64,000 bases of DNA from Zoroaster sp. YZ-2022 (lineage: Eukaryota; Echinodermata; Asteroidea; Forcipulatida; Zoroasteridae), in the NCBI GenBank assembly GCA_029582265.1, contig CM055835.1, positions 13,323,498 through 13,387,497 on the forward strand, written 5' to 3'. Position 1 is the first letter of the stretch, and every line of letters starts with the position of its first letter. This document shows, piece after piece, positions 34,851-43,930 of this stretch. Both the position numbers and the translations under genes were made by a program. Below the pieces are notes generated by a model. It was not told the origin of the DNA. It searched no databases and worked only from the letters and a program-made list of their open reading frames with translations.

Positions 34851-35499
34851 CTAAATTACAGACAATTGAAAACAATTTATCATAAGTCAAAGATAAGCAC
34901 ACAAGGAGTGGGTCGAGAGGCTCTCACATCTATCTACATGTATCATACAACCATTCCCAACACACACACTCGAACATGTTGCTGTGAGTATGTTACACAG
35001 GTAAATGTAGTCTCATTTTGTAAACCACTTCACGCCGGTTGACGTTTATAGACGCAAAACTTTGCCTGATAGACTGGACGACGTCTATTCCCGTCATGTG
35101 TGGCCAGGCACACGGGCGGTTGATGTTTTTTTGTGCACCCTTCCTCGGACTTTATTTCTTGGAGTGAAAACAGTCACGCTTGGATAGCTCGACAAAAATG
35201 ACTGAGTTCACTCTTTCTTGGATGTTTGCCTAATCCCTTTACCAAGACATTGTCCATTCTCCATTGTCACGAGGCGTTTCATGTAGGTACTGGAGCTGTC
35301 TGTTCGCCGGGCGCTAATCCCTGCCGTTGCATAAGAGCTTACGACAAAGAAAGATAGATGTTAACATCTGTAATTAACATCTGTAATTAAAATCTGATAA
35401 CACTTGAAGGGGGCAATTCAAATAACCAGCTTAAACCTTAAGCAAACCTTTTTAAGCAAAGTGTTATCCACAAAATGTTTTGGTTTTAATACCGTACCT

Positions 35500-35716
35500 T
35501 GTATTGCATGAGCTCGTCCCACTGCCTCAGGAGGTCCTTCTTCTCCTTCTTTAAGGCAGAGTATTTTACTTTCAGTAGATCGTAGGTGGCCTTTGGGATG
35601 ACGTTGTCGCTTGAAGTGTCCTCAGCATCCTCTCCAGTCTCTACTTGACGAGCTTGTAATGTTGCCAATATGCTGTGCGTGATTGCACTTGCAGTCTGCT
35701 TCTTTCTTTTTTTTGC
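35500..35716 (-). CDS. Unknown multi-exon gene, coiled-coil exon
   Basis: Acceptor GATCAACAG at 35717, donor TACAAG|GTACGG at 35499. It reads AKKRKKQTASAITHSILATL, an acidic segment EDAEDTSSD, then a heptad-rich helix TYDLLKVKYSALKKEKKDLL and WDELMQYK. A nuclear-localisation-like KKRKK begins the exon. The same gene style (short charged exon, coiled coil, Pro-rich exon) occurs at 45.2-46.8 kb, where a BEN domain follows. Confidence 0.55.
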
Positions 35717-36047
35717 CTGTTGATCATAATAATCAGAATAATTAAATGTACACCTTATGAAATTACATGTACACCTTTTGTAGTTATCTCAAACAACGGT
35801 CACTTGAAAGCTCCCAATTAAGTTGACTGGTGGCTGCAGCATTACCATTGACAACTGTTCCGTATTGTTTTATCACCAATTTGGAATCAATGCTACAAAG
35901 TACCATCCATCTTCAGGGTTTGAAATACCTACTGGACCGCCGCCAAAATCCAGTGAGTGAAGTATTTTTCAACCATGAAAAGGCAGAGTTTCATGATTTA
36001 CTAATAATTACACAAACAAATTGAAGTAGCACTTTAAGACTAATTAA

Positions 36048-36407
36048 AGGAACACGTTGCCTTCGGATTGGGCGCCGGGCTATAAAAGCGCTTGTTATGA
36101 AATTAATATGGTTGGAAAGATGTTTTAAAAGTAGAATATAATGATTCACATAAATATCCCTCGAAATTGTGTGGTTTTAGTTTAATTCGTGACAGAACAC
36201 GGTCCGCCATTTTGTGGAGTCAAAATTTGGTTCTACACACAATTGCGGACCGTGTTCTGTCACGAAAATTCAACAAAAAACACACAATTTCCAGGGATGT
36301 TTATGTGAATCATTATATTCTACTTTTAAAACATCTTTTCAACCATATTAATTTCATAACCAAGTTTTTTGTAGACCAAAGCGCCCAACCGAGGGCAACG
36401 TGTACCT
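36048..36407. mobile_element. Foldback element between TTAA sites
   Basis: A 360-bp near-palindrome: the left arm starts AGGAACACGTTGCCTTCGG and the right arm, in reverse, AGGTACACGTTGCCCTCGG. Arms of about 160 bp share TATGAAATTAATATGGTTG, GATGTTTTAAAAGTAGAATA and CAGAACACGGTCCG. TTAA lies exactly at both ends (36044-36047, 36408-36411), as expected for TTAA-targeting elements. It is a type of repeat I remember from echinoderm genomes. Confidence 0.85.
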
Positions 36408-36427
36408 TTAAATCCAAGACATGCAGG

Positions 36428-36489
36428 AGCTTTTGTAGCAACAACTACTTCATACTTCATTTGATGAAGTAGTTGTTGCTACGAAAGCT
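36428..36489. repeat. Near-perfect 26-bp hairpin
   Basis: Left arm 36428-36453 (AGCTTTTGTAGCAACAACTA...) pairs with 36464-36489 with one mismatch and a 10-nt loop. Outer flanks AAATCCA/TGGATTT are also inverted. It sits directly beside the foldback element. It could be a small MITE or a hairpin RNA source. Confidence 0.8.
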
Positions 36490-36829
36490 GATGCACATTT
36501 TTGGATTTAGTTTAAAGTGCTATCACCATTTTTTTCTTGTTTTATCTATAAGACTTACATGGAAACCTTTATCATTGTCTATAATTTCATCTACATGTAA
36601 GGTGAGATTTATTTATGAGGTTTTCAAGCTGTAACCTCTTTCTCCAAAGAAATCAATGAGTTAACATTTTGAAAAGTTTCCTTCTTTTTTTCTTTTTTTT
36701 CTCTGGTGTGATAAAAATATTTTTGGCTTAGTGGTCTAGTGGGTTTGAAATTTGAGAACTAATATGTCATTTACAACTTGATTTCAATTTGTATTCTGTG
36801 TGTACAAGATAAATTAATTTTGATTTTAC

Positions 36830-37023
36830 CTGCTGCTCATCAGATCCATCGGTGGTATTGCTTTGTGTATCCTCATCATCACTTTGAAGGCGAGCCGGTC
36901 TCTTGGTGATTCGGTGACCAACCCCCAACACTGAGATGTCTTTACTGGTACTTGGTCCTGCCTGTTGATCTGGATCCTCCAATGTTTGATCATTCCTTCG
37001 TTGCTCCATTTCCTTTTTATTTC
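36830..37023 (-). CDS. Unknown multi-exon gene, charged upstream exon
   Basis: Acceptor CTATATACAG at 37024, donor GAGCAGCAG|GTAAAATC. It reads NKKEMEQRRNDQTLEDPDQQ, then GVGHRITKRPARLQSDDEDT and NTTDGSDEQQ. A KRPAR motif precedes an acidic tail. First exon or start codon was not identified. Confidence 0.5.
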
Positions 37024-37187
37024 CTGTATATAGAATAAGGTTGTGGATATTATGGACTTTAGTAAATAGGATATTGACCAATATAAACAGTACTTTCAGC
37101 ATACAAGTAAAATGAAAATTGAAAAAAAATAAACTACTATCATAGCTACAAATAAAATAGGCTTACTTGCCTTAATTAAATATTTAA

Positions 37188-37370
37188 AGGTACACGTTGC
37201 CTTCGGATTGGGCGCTTTGGGCTATAAAAAGCATTTGTTATGAAATTAATATGGTTGGAAAGATGTTTTAAAAGTAGAATCTAACGATTCACATAAATAT
37301 CCCTTCAAATTGAGGTTTTTTTTTAAATTTCTTGACAGAACACGGTGTGCCATTGTACATGTACCTGTTG
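37188..37370 (+). mobile_element. Single-arm copy of the ACACGTTGCC foldback element
   Basis: Begins TTAAAGGTACACGTTGCC at 37185 and follows the left arm of 36048-36407 (GAAATTAATATGGTTGG, GTTTTAAAAGTAGAAT, CAGAACACGG) before diverging at about 37350. No opposite arm is present. Confidence 0.75.
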
Positions 37371-37462
37371 TAAACAGATAATTTTCTGGGCGGAGTTGCG
37401 TTATGCTAATACTGCCTGAAGGTGCATTTTCTCATTGGTTAATGTTTGGCGTCGTAGCTCAA

Positions 37463-37550
37463 ATTTGCACAATCTGCAGATTGCGCTCTACAAATTGGGC
37501 AGCTCAATCTGCAGATTGGGCAAATCGCGCAATCTGCAGATTGTGCAAAT
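37463..37550. repeat. Three CTGCAGATT palindromes with 20-bp inverted outer arms
   Basis: AATCTGCAGATT occurs at 37471, 37506 and 37531. The outermost 20 bp (37463-37482 and 37531-37550) are exact reverse complements and carry ATTTGCAC/GTGCAAAT, close to the POU octamer. Confidence 0.7.
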
Positions 37551-38208
37551 CCGTAGAATGCAATTCACGATCATCGACGCACAACAGATTTCACGCTCGA
37601 TCCAATTTGGATTTTAATGCGAAAATTTATCTTTTTTGAGAAACGTATCTGACACAATCGTACCACCATATTATTATTAACCGGCAACATCTCCTGCGTA
37701 CCTCAGGTGAGTTTAAAGTATATTAAGAGGTCTTTTATGGATTTTGGAGAAGTTTTTTGTCACTCCCTGTTTTTCGATTTAGAATTTTGTACAGTGGTAC
37801 CAATAAACACATGAGTGTTCACTCGGACGTCGCCAGATAATGTCCAAAATGTTAAAAAAGCGTTGTCGGGTCAAGTGTATAGGCCTTGTGCCCTTACCAA
37901 TCAAAAATGCTTACAATATATATTTTAATAAATGTAGGCTACATGTACATGTATAGGTCATACTGCTAGGCCATACATGTATATTTTGTTAAGTGTGGAA
38001 AACATTAAACTGAACTGAGCTGAGCTAGACTGAACGACAATTAGGCCCCTGTAAATATTTTTAAGGTAGGCCTCTTTTTCATAACTTACCATATGCCAGC
38101 ACAGTGCATGGTGCAGATTCTTCCCCTTTCTTCCAGTTAAAAGGCTGCCAAAATGGGTTAAATTATAGAATCTGGTATTATAACATCTCAAAAATATGAC
38201 AAATTTGA

Positions 38209-38660
38209 AAAATAATCATTGGGATTTGGTTCATGGTCATTAGTAACTAAATTCCAATAAATAGGTTTTGTTGCCATTTAAAAAAATCCAAGATGGCATC
38301 CAAAATGGCCGCCAAAATATGTAACATCATAGAAAATTAAATATAACAGCCAAATACTGTGAAAAAATTGTAAATTATTCAATGGAATAGTGTGTTTCTC
38401 ATCATAAGTAACCAATAAGTAACCTGGTGATTTAATTTTGTTGCAATGCTTACAATTTAAGATGGCATTCACAATGGATTCCAAAATGGCCGCTAAAATC
38501 AAAGAAATGGTATATACGCCTAACACCCAAAAACTATGCCAAAGGTAAAAACTATTCTTTGGAATATTGTGTTTCTCATCATTAGTAACAAAAACCTGGT
38601 GATTGAATTTTGTTGCAATGCTTACAATCCAAGATGGCATCCAAAATGGCATCCAAAATA
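38209..38660. repeat. ~170-bp tandem repeat with ATGGC motifs
   Basis: Three imperfect units share GTGTTTCTCATCAT, AGTAAC, GATTTAATTTTGTTGCAATG and CAAGATGGCATCCAAAATGG. The recurring AA(A/G)ATGGC words match the YY1 core. Minus-strand frames through it are not supported as protein. Confidence 0.7.
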
Positions 38661-39046
38661 GACGCCATAATAGGCAAAATCAGAATCGGAGTCTAGGCTA
38701 GAGTAGTTGCATTCATCAGCATCTCCAAGTTCATCATCAGATAAGTCATCATCGGTGATATCAGCCAATATATCTTGAAGGCAGGATGGCAAGATACAAA
38801 ATGTATACATCCCTCAGATCATAGTGTTCAATGTATCCATCGGAATCTACCAATCTGTGATTTGTGGCAGGCAGGATTTCTACCATGGGTTTGAGTACTC
38901 GCTCCCATTGTGCTACCCTGTAGTTTGATGTGAGGATTTAACGACTGCTTGCAGGGTGGTAGCTTGGATAAGTCCACTTTACTCGATGACTTAATCATAA
39001 CATCATAAACTTTATTGACATCTCTCCGTCTAGGGAACCCATACAA
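38660..39046 (-). pseudogene. Fragment of a transposon-type protein (LPPCKQSL...HIK family)
   Basis: Reads RDVNKVYDVMIKSSSKVDLS, LPPCKQSLNPHIK, then after a one-base frame change YRVAQWERVLKPMVEI, LPATNHRLVD and SDGYIEHYDLRD, ending in an acidic tail (ITDDDLSDDELGD, 38690-38770). LPPxxxSLxxHxxRxxYQxxxW...P...HGW-like segments are common at the C-terminus of multi-copy invertebrate and fish transposon proteins, in my recollection. No catalytic domain is present. Confidence 0.4.
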
Positions 39047-39282
39047 GTTAAAGTCTATGAATTGTGAGCATGGTTATTGGTCGTCTACGACCACTTTCAT
39101 CATTGTTTTACATATATGTCTGTTCCTGTTCTTTTCGTTAAATCTCAATGTAGTGGTGTTCACTTTGAATGTGTGTACTTAATTGTACAAATTGAATAAG
39201 CTTGCTCAAAGGTACAGTATTAGATGTAGGCCTACAGTACCTTCCAATTTAATTTCATCAAGTGTCTTCCCGATGAATGATC

Positions 39283-39776
39283 CTACTTTTCCACAGCCAT
39301 CATCAACTTTGCTATTTTAGTGAGCTCGAGGGTTGGTTCTGACAGACGATAATAGTCCCTGTGCACCTGAACACTATGACCAAGATGATCAGCCAGCCAG
39401 TCCAGCTGATTTTCTTTCAAATTGAGGATCTGGCTGACTGTAGCTGTATACTTTCTCATTTGAGTAGACCTGAGTAGGTGGGGTTTCTGCAGTTCAACTT
39501 CAGTAGTTAGGTCCCTCACACAGTCAGATCCTCTAATGTTACTGTCATAGCCTGGTCGGGCAAACATGTATCCATTGGTGCTGCTAATGTAGGCTTTGCG
39601 ATGTGATGTTAACAACTCTAGTGCTGGCTGACATTCTGTTGGTATGAGAATGGGCACTTTCCTCCCCCTTTTACCCCTAGTGTAAATCATGTCCAACTCC
39701 TTCATAAGTTCCTGTTCAAGTGGACTCAAGTACTTCTTGACCTCTTGGATACTGGAACCCTCCCAGTCTGGACGCT
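39283..39776 (-). CDS. Tyrosine-recombinase-like C-terminal exon (Crypton-like?)
   Basis: Acceptor TATACACAG at 39777. It reads RPDWEGSSIQEVKKYL, YTRGKRGRKVPILIP, a central variable part, LLRSTQMRKYTATVSQ, LDWLADHLGHSVQVHRDYYR and ends KLMMAVEK. Candidate catalytic residues are an Arg in GKRGR, Arg/Lys in QMRK, His in HLGH and Tyr in DYYR, in the order found in tyrosine recombinases. The same family occurs at 59.5 and 61.5-63.3 kb. The frame is intact; upstream exons were not found. Confidence 0.5.
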
Positions 39777-40384
39777 CTGTGTATACAAGGGTTCAACATT
39801 TCAGACAGGACCATTCACAGGGTATATTTAAAAAAATGTGGGCCAGGGGTTGGGATTAGGTGTGGCTGTGTACATAAATAAAATTCAATCAAATTTTATA
39901 TTTTGCGTTTAACATCATTGCATGACCAATGAAAACTTTTTGTATTTCTTTGTGTAGCTCTGCAAAGTAAACAATGAACAAAATGCTGCATTACTTGCAA
40001 ATTTTAGAAACAGTGTAATACATGTACATGTACTCTTTTCAAATGCAGACATGATTAATCTAATGAGTAGTACTAGAGTAGGGTTATTAGTTTTTTTCAT
40101 TTAAACTCTTCACCCTGTTCTTGAGAGATCTTTTGGGTCAAGTGAAAAAAAAAAAAAATTATTTGATATTTGACAAAGCATAATACAATCGAGTGAGGTT
40201 CATGGTAACACCTTGTAATAAAGTCTACGAGTTATGGTGGTTCTGGAAAAAAACAACTTGGGTAACAACTCAAAGTATTGAAACATCAATTTGTTACTCC
40301 ACCTCTTTTTTTTCAGAACCACCATGGCTCATAGACATCACAACATTTACATGTACCAGTTACTGCAAACCTCGATAGGTGAAT
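39777..40384. other. Non-coding spacer with inverted repeat downstream of the Rep-like gene
   Basis: ATGGTGGTTCTG at 40233-40246 followed by an A-run is mirrored at 40308-40326 (T-run then CAGAACCACCAT), 60 bp apart. No gene is supported. A run of 13 A is at 40145-40158. Confidence 0.5.
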
Positions 40385-42964
40385 TCAATGGTTACTGGGT
40401 TTAAGCCACATCTTTTTACGCTCACCTTCCTTAAGCTCTCCATGCAAACATCGCTGGAATATTTCGGAGTGCCCTTGATGGATCCCCTGGATGTGGTTGG
40501 CTAGAGACAACCATTTTGCCTCTTGCAACTCCCTCTCATCATTGGTAGTCGAGGAAGCAACATATGAAAAAGGAATTGGTGTTTTTGGTCTGAGAGATAG
40601 TCGGTTGTGTTTGTGTCCTATTTCTTCTTCGTCTGAAGAAGTATGTGGGCGTTTTTTGACCGGAGAGCGGTCGATATTGTGAATTTTGTTGCATACTGTT
40701 GTGTTGCATGTGCGTATGTCGTGTGAGTCGACAGTGGAGATGTGTGTCCAGTATTCTAGTGCTTCGTCTAACGAGTAGTGTGTGGTTCTGTGTGTGGCGT
40801 TTAGCAGAGAGTGCCATAATAGTTGTGCGCCACTGAGTACTTGTACACCTTGATTAGCTTGGATTTCTCCACCTGCCAAGAGTGTCATGTATGCTGTTGT
40901 TTCTGATAGGAGTTTTGTGATTATTTCAGTGAGTGCTGGTTCGATGAACTCTGTGTTGTTGACTCCAGTGTCAATGAGAGAGTATGCGCTTGGATGTAAG
41001 TCTGCTGATTTGTTATGCCATGGAGCTCTTTCCCAGTTGAATTTGCGCCATTTGTATATTTTGGCTCTGTTTGTGAGTGCGATTTTGTTTTCTGGTTGAG
41101 AGACGTATTTGAATGGTTCATGGTTGCAAGTGACAAAGCATGGAACGCGGCCTATGCGTGCTGGACCAGCGAATTTCACTGGTACTTCAGCGTTTTCACC
41201 GCCGAGGATTTCTTTCATTTTTTCTGCTGTGATGTCTGTAACGATCATTTCGTTGAATAGAGCCCAGCGCTTGCCGACCATGCCCATCAATTTAAATGGG
41301 CCTTCGTCGCTGCTGCCGCTGCCTATAATTGTGTGTGAGTTGCATGCGCGTTGTAATGGAGAGATTATCCATGATTTACCGGCGTTGCTGGCTCCGTAGA
41401 TGATGAGAGTGTTTTGTTTTTTGTTGTTTGTTGTTTTATTGAATATGGCGTGAATTAATTCTAGCCAATCGTTGTAGTCGTGGCCGTGTGAGGTCAAGAA
41501 GTATTTCATGGCTGTTATGCTGGCTGTTTTGCTCATGATTTGTGTGTTTGATGTTTCGTCGTAGTGAGCATCTGTACCGTATCTGTTTTCGTATTTGGCG
41601 ATGTAATCGTGGAGTGTTAGTTTGTGTTCCAGTGTTTTGTAGTGTTGAACAGCATTGTTCCAGATCGGTCTGATTTGTTGTGGATTGATTGTAGCTGTGT
41701 GTAGTTGACTGAGGTCATTGTCCTTTATTGTTTTCATGTGTGTTTTGAGTTCTGGCAGTGCGTCTAGGTTTGTTTCGCCGTAGCGTGTGAGTATTCTGTA
41801 GAAGAGGTCGAATGTTACCTGTTTTGTTGGTATTTTTTCGCTTGGATATAGCGGTGTGTCTGTTGTTGATGCCGCTTTGCGTTCTTCTGATTTATTTACA
41901 GAGATTTCCATGAAGGAAATTGTGCTTGTATATGCCGTCCATTGTTTGAGGACGTCGCCATAATCTTGCGCATATACTCTGATTGGCCGATTAGTATGTT
42001 GTAGGTTATTGTTCATTAGGTCAGCGAGGCTAACGAGTACAATTCTCGGTGGACAGAGTACATATTGAAGTGCTTGGCTTCCTGAGAACATCGATTGTCC
42101 TTCCATGTAGATCATGGGATCTGCTTTAAGTGTTCTGTATTGGTTCTTTGTCAGCACAGGTTTTGAATCTGGTTTGTGCCATATGAGTACATGGAAATGT
42201 ATTGGTGTCATGTCACCGTAAGGTTGTTGTTCTTTAAAGCAACTGTGCGGAGACATTTGTGTATATCTGTGCGTTTTTGTTTCTGTGTGTTTTTCTCGAG
42301 TTGTTTTTTCGAGAGAGTAGGGTTTTCCGAAGTGACTGGTTATGTGGACGTCGCAGAAAGCCAAGTCTTCATCAAGGTTACATACAGTGTTAAGCGTGTC
42401 AACGGCCGGATCGTGGATAGTGATGATGTATCCATAATCCGGTCCTAGACTGTTTATGAATAAGCCTAACCGTTGAATCTGTTGACCTAATGTCGCAGAT
42501 TGATCACGGTGTGCAATTACCAGGCCTGTAAATTTGAATTGGTTACAGAGTGTTTTTTTCACTGTATATTCTTCAGCAAATCTAGTGCCTGGTATAATTG
42601 CTGCCATGTTCAGTGGTCTTTGCTCGTATTTTTGTATGTATTCTTTCATTCTGAAGCCTGGTTCTGAGGCCGGAGGCATTTGTTCTTGATGGAATTGCCA
42701 TCTTAAGTGAGCGCATGAGCAATTTGCCTGTTGGCCGAGGTTTGGAGGCATAGTTGTTGTCGTTAATGGCAATAGAGTTTGTATCAATCGTGCAAACTGA
42801 ATATTGCTTTCTCTTGGTGATGTATACGAGCAAAGTGTTTGACCATGGTGACACTTGGTTGCAGCTATGGCATAATTAAGCATAGCTGTCTTAGAAGTAT
42901 TATTATAATTTTGTATAGCTATTTGTGCCATACCTGGATCCTTTTTCTCTGTCTCTGTTCCCAC
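40385..42964 (-). CDS. Parvovirus-like replication initiator (HUH endonuclease plus SF3 helicase), intact ORF
   Basis: 859 codons without a stop. IHFHVLIW at residue about 254 is a classic HUH (His-hydrophobic-His) metal-binding motif of rolling-circle/hairpin nickases. GASNAGKS at about 523 is a Walker A motif of superfamily-3 helicases, followed by ALFNEM (Walker B region), a KEILGGE-type segment and CFVTCNH (motif C with the sensor Asn). This order and the LGGE-V-VK block match NS1 of parvovirus-like ssDNA viruses; the length is greater than usual (about 550-770). The tail has KKRPHTSSDEEE, a possible nuclear signal. No capsid gene is seen. Endogenous viral element is the simplest reading; a host-captured or transposable HUH-Rep element is possible. 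The long intact frame suggests recent insertion or selection. Confidence 0.85.
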   Translation of the reverse strand: MGTETEKKDPGMAQIAIQNYNNTSKTAMLNYAIAATKCHHGQTLCSYTSPRESNIQFARLIQTLLPLTTTTMPPNLGQQANCSCAHLRWQFHQEQMPPASEPGFRMKEYIQKYEQRPLNMAAIIPGTRFAEEYTVKKTLCNQFKFTGLVIAHRDQSATLGQQIQRLGLFINSLGPDYGYIITIHDPAVDTLNTVCNLDEDLAFCDVHITSHFGKPYSLEKTTREKHTETKTHRYTQMSPHSCFKEQQPYGDMTPIHFHVLIWHKPDSKPVLTKNQYRTLKADPMIYMEGQSMFSGSQALQYVLCPPRIVLVSLADLMNNNLQHTNRPIRVYAQDYGDVLKQWTAYTSTISFMEISVNKSEERKAASTTDTPLYPSEKIPTKQVTFDLFYRILTRYGETNLDALPELKTHMKTIKDNDLSQLHTATINPQQIRPIWNNAVQHYKTLEHKLTLHDYIAKYENRYGTDAHYDETSNTQIMSKTASITAMKYFLTSHGHDYNDWLELIHAIFNKTTNNKKQNTLIIYGASNAGKSWIISPLQRACNSHTIIGSGSSDEGPFKLMGMVGKRWALFNEMIVTDITAEKMKEILGGENAEVPVKFAGPARIGRVPCFVTCNHEPFKYVSQPENKIALTNRAKIYKWRKFNWERAPWHNKSADLHPSAYSLIDTGVNNTEFIEPALTEIITKLLSETTAYMTLLAGGEIQANQGVQVLSGAQLLWHSLLNATHRTTHYSLDEALEYWTHISTVDSHDIRTCNTTVCNKIHNIDRSPVKKRPHTSSDEEEIGHKHNRLSLRPKTPIPFSYVASSTTNDERELQEAKWLSLANHIQGIHQGHSEIFQRCLHGELKEGERKKMWLKPSNH

Positions 42965-43170
42965 TGTCTGTTGAGTTTCTTAGCAGTGGCTATTGATGTA
43001 GTCAGATGGTTGTTTCTCCTTGCTTCCTGTTTTTGGAGTTCTTTGGCAATGGCGATTTTCCTATTCGGCTGCGTGTATTGATGTCTTTGTGGTTGTTTAA
43101 ACGCAGTGATCACCCTCTTGACTACGCACTTGTGACACTTGACGTTGCATGTCTTTGTTTGTGGCATTCC
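42934..43170 (-). CDS. Small basic ORF/exon of the Rep-like unit
   Basis: Starts after an acceptor (TTTATGCACAG) and ends at CAG|GTATGG, immediately before the Rep start region. One frame reads GMPQTKTCNVKCHKCVVKRV, then a basic helix with KQPQRHQYTQ, KIAIAKELQKQEARR and RQWEQRQRKRIQ. A CxxxCxxC-like cluster precedes the basic part. In a second frame, set by splicing from the 43331 donor, translation ends after about 24 residues. Unknown function; basic composition suggests nucleic-acid binding. Confidence 0.4.
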
Positions 43171-43248
43171 CTGTGCATAAATTAAAAATGGTGGAAAGTT
43201 AGTTGGTTTTTCTTTAGTGACCGTTACTATAACCATTTTTCTTTCTTT

Positions 43249-43305
43249 GTTTTTTATTCCACCGTTACTACCACCAAAGGTGGTAGTAACGGTGGAATAA
43301 AAAAC
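43249..43305. repeat. Perfect 27-bp inverted repeat with 3-nt loop
   Basis: 43249-43275 and 43279-43305 are exact reverse complements around AAA (arm core CCACCGTTACTACCACC). It sits in the intron between the two small ORFs of the Rep-like unit. Such hairpins are substrates for HUH initiators, so it may be an origin. Confidence 0.9.
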
Positions 43306-43330
43306 TTAAATGAATAATATTTTAGCTTAC

Positions 43331-43472
43331 CGTCTATGTAGTCCTGTTTCTTGAGATATTTTCGAAGTACTGCTACTATTATTCCTAATACTGCTAACGT
43401 TCCTGTTGCAAGTATTCCTTGTATTGATGTAGAGATGTATTCTATTTCTCGAACATTACTTGTTGTGTTCAT
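43331..43472 (-). CDS. Short membrane protein exon at the start of the Rep-like unit
   Basis: ATG at 43472, about 50 bp downstream of a TATA box. MNTTSNVREIEYISTSIQ is followed by a hydrophobic helix GILATGTLAVLGIIVAVL and a basic end RKYLKKQDYID at a consensus donor (GACG|GTAAGC). Spliced to 43170 it would end soon after. A single-pass membrane peptide of about 70 residues is predicted. No homologue recognised. Confidence 0.45.
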
Positions 43473-43522
43473 GTTCAGTTTAATTTTTATTTTCCAGAAT
43501 GATTTCTGGAGCTGTTACAGTG

Positions 43523-43531
43523 CTTTATATA
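43523..43531 (-). promoter_or_regulatory. TATA box of the Rep-like unit
   Basis: TATATAAAG on the minus strand, about 50 bp before the ATG at 43472. It is well placed for a compact virus-like promoter. Confidence 0.6.
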
Positions 43532-43930
43532 CCTAGTATTTTGTCACGTTCTTCCTAGCCGGTCGCTACCTCCAGCCAATCAGGAGCATACGATCCGGTA
43601 ACCGTGGTTCTTTACTATAGTTTAGACGCATGCGCAGTACTTATGTTAATGAGCATACATGGTGATTGATGCTCCGCTCCCAGTCTCCAACTACATGTAC
43701 CTCAAAGCTGTGAACCTTTTTTCTTACCGCTGAAACACAAAGAAATATTTTTATCATTAATTGAACATATAAAAGATATATTTTGAAGTGAATGAAGACC
43801 TAAGCAAACCAAATCAGAGAGGGTACAGATTGTGAGACAAAGAATGAGTTGTACATTTCTGAAACTAAACTTTTTCTTGAAAAAGATGTTAAGACAAAAA
43901 ACATTGGTCATAAAGAAACAGTTTTCTTAC
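43532..43930. other. Upstream spacer of the Rep-like unit
   Basis: Contains GACGCATGCGCAGTAC at about 43625 (NRF-1-like) and no supported coding sequence. Confidence 0.4.

Noticed and set aside
40491..42448. Several plus-strand frames of 60-96 codons
   Set aside because: All overlap the 859-codon Rep-like gene in antisense and have no motifs.
43254..43472. 72-residue protein reading through the 43331 donor into the hairpin
   Set aside because: The last third is just the translation of the palindrome; a consensus donor ends the exon earlier.
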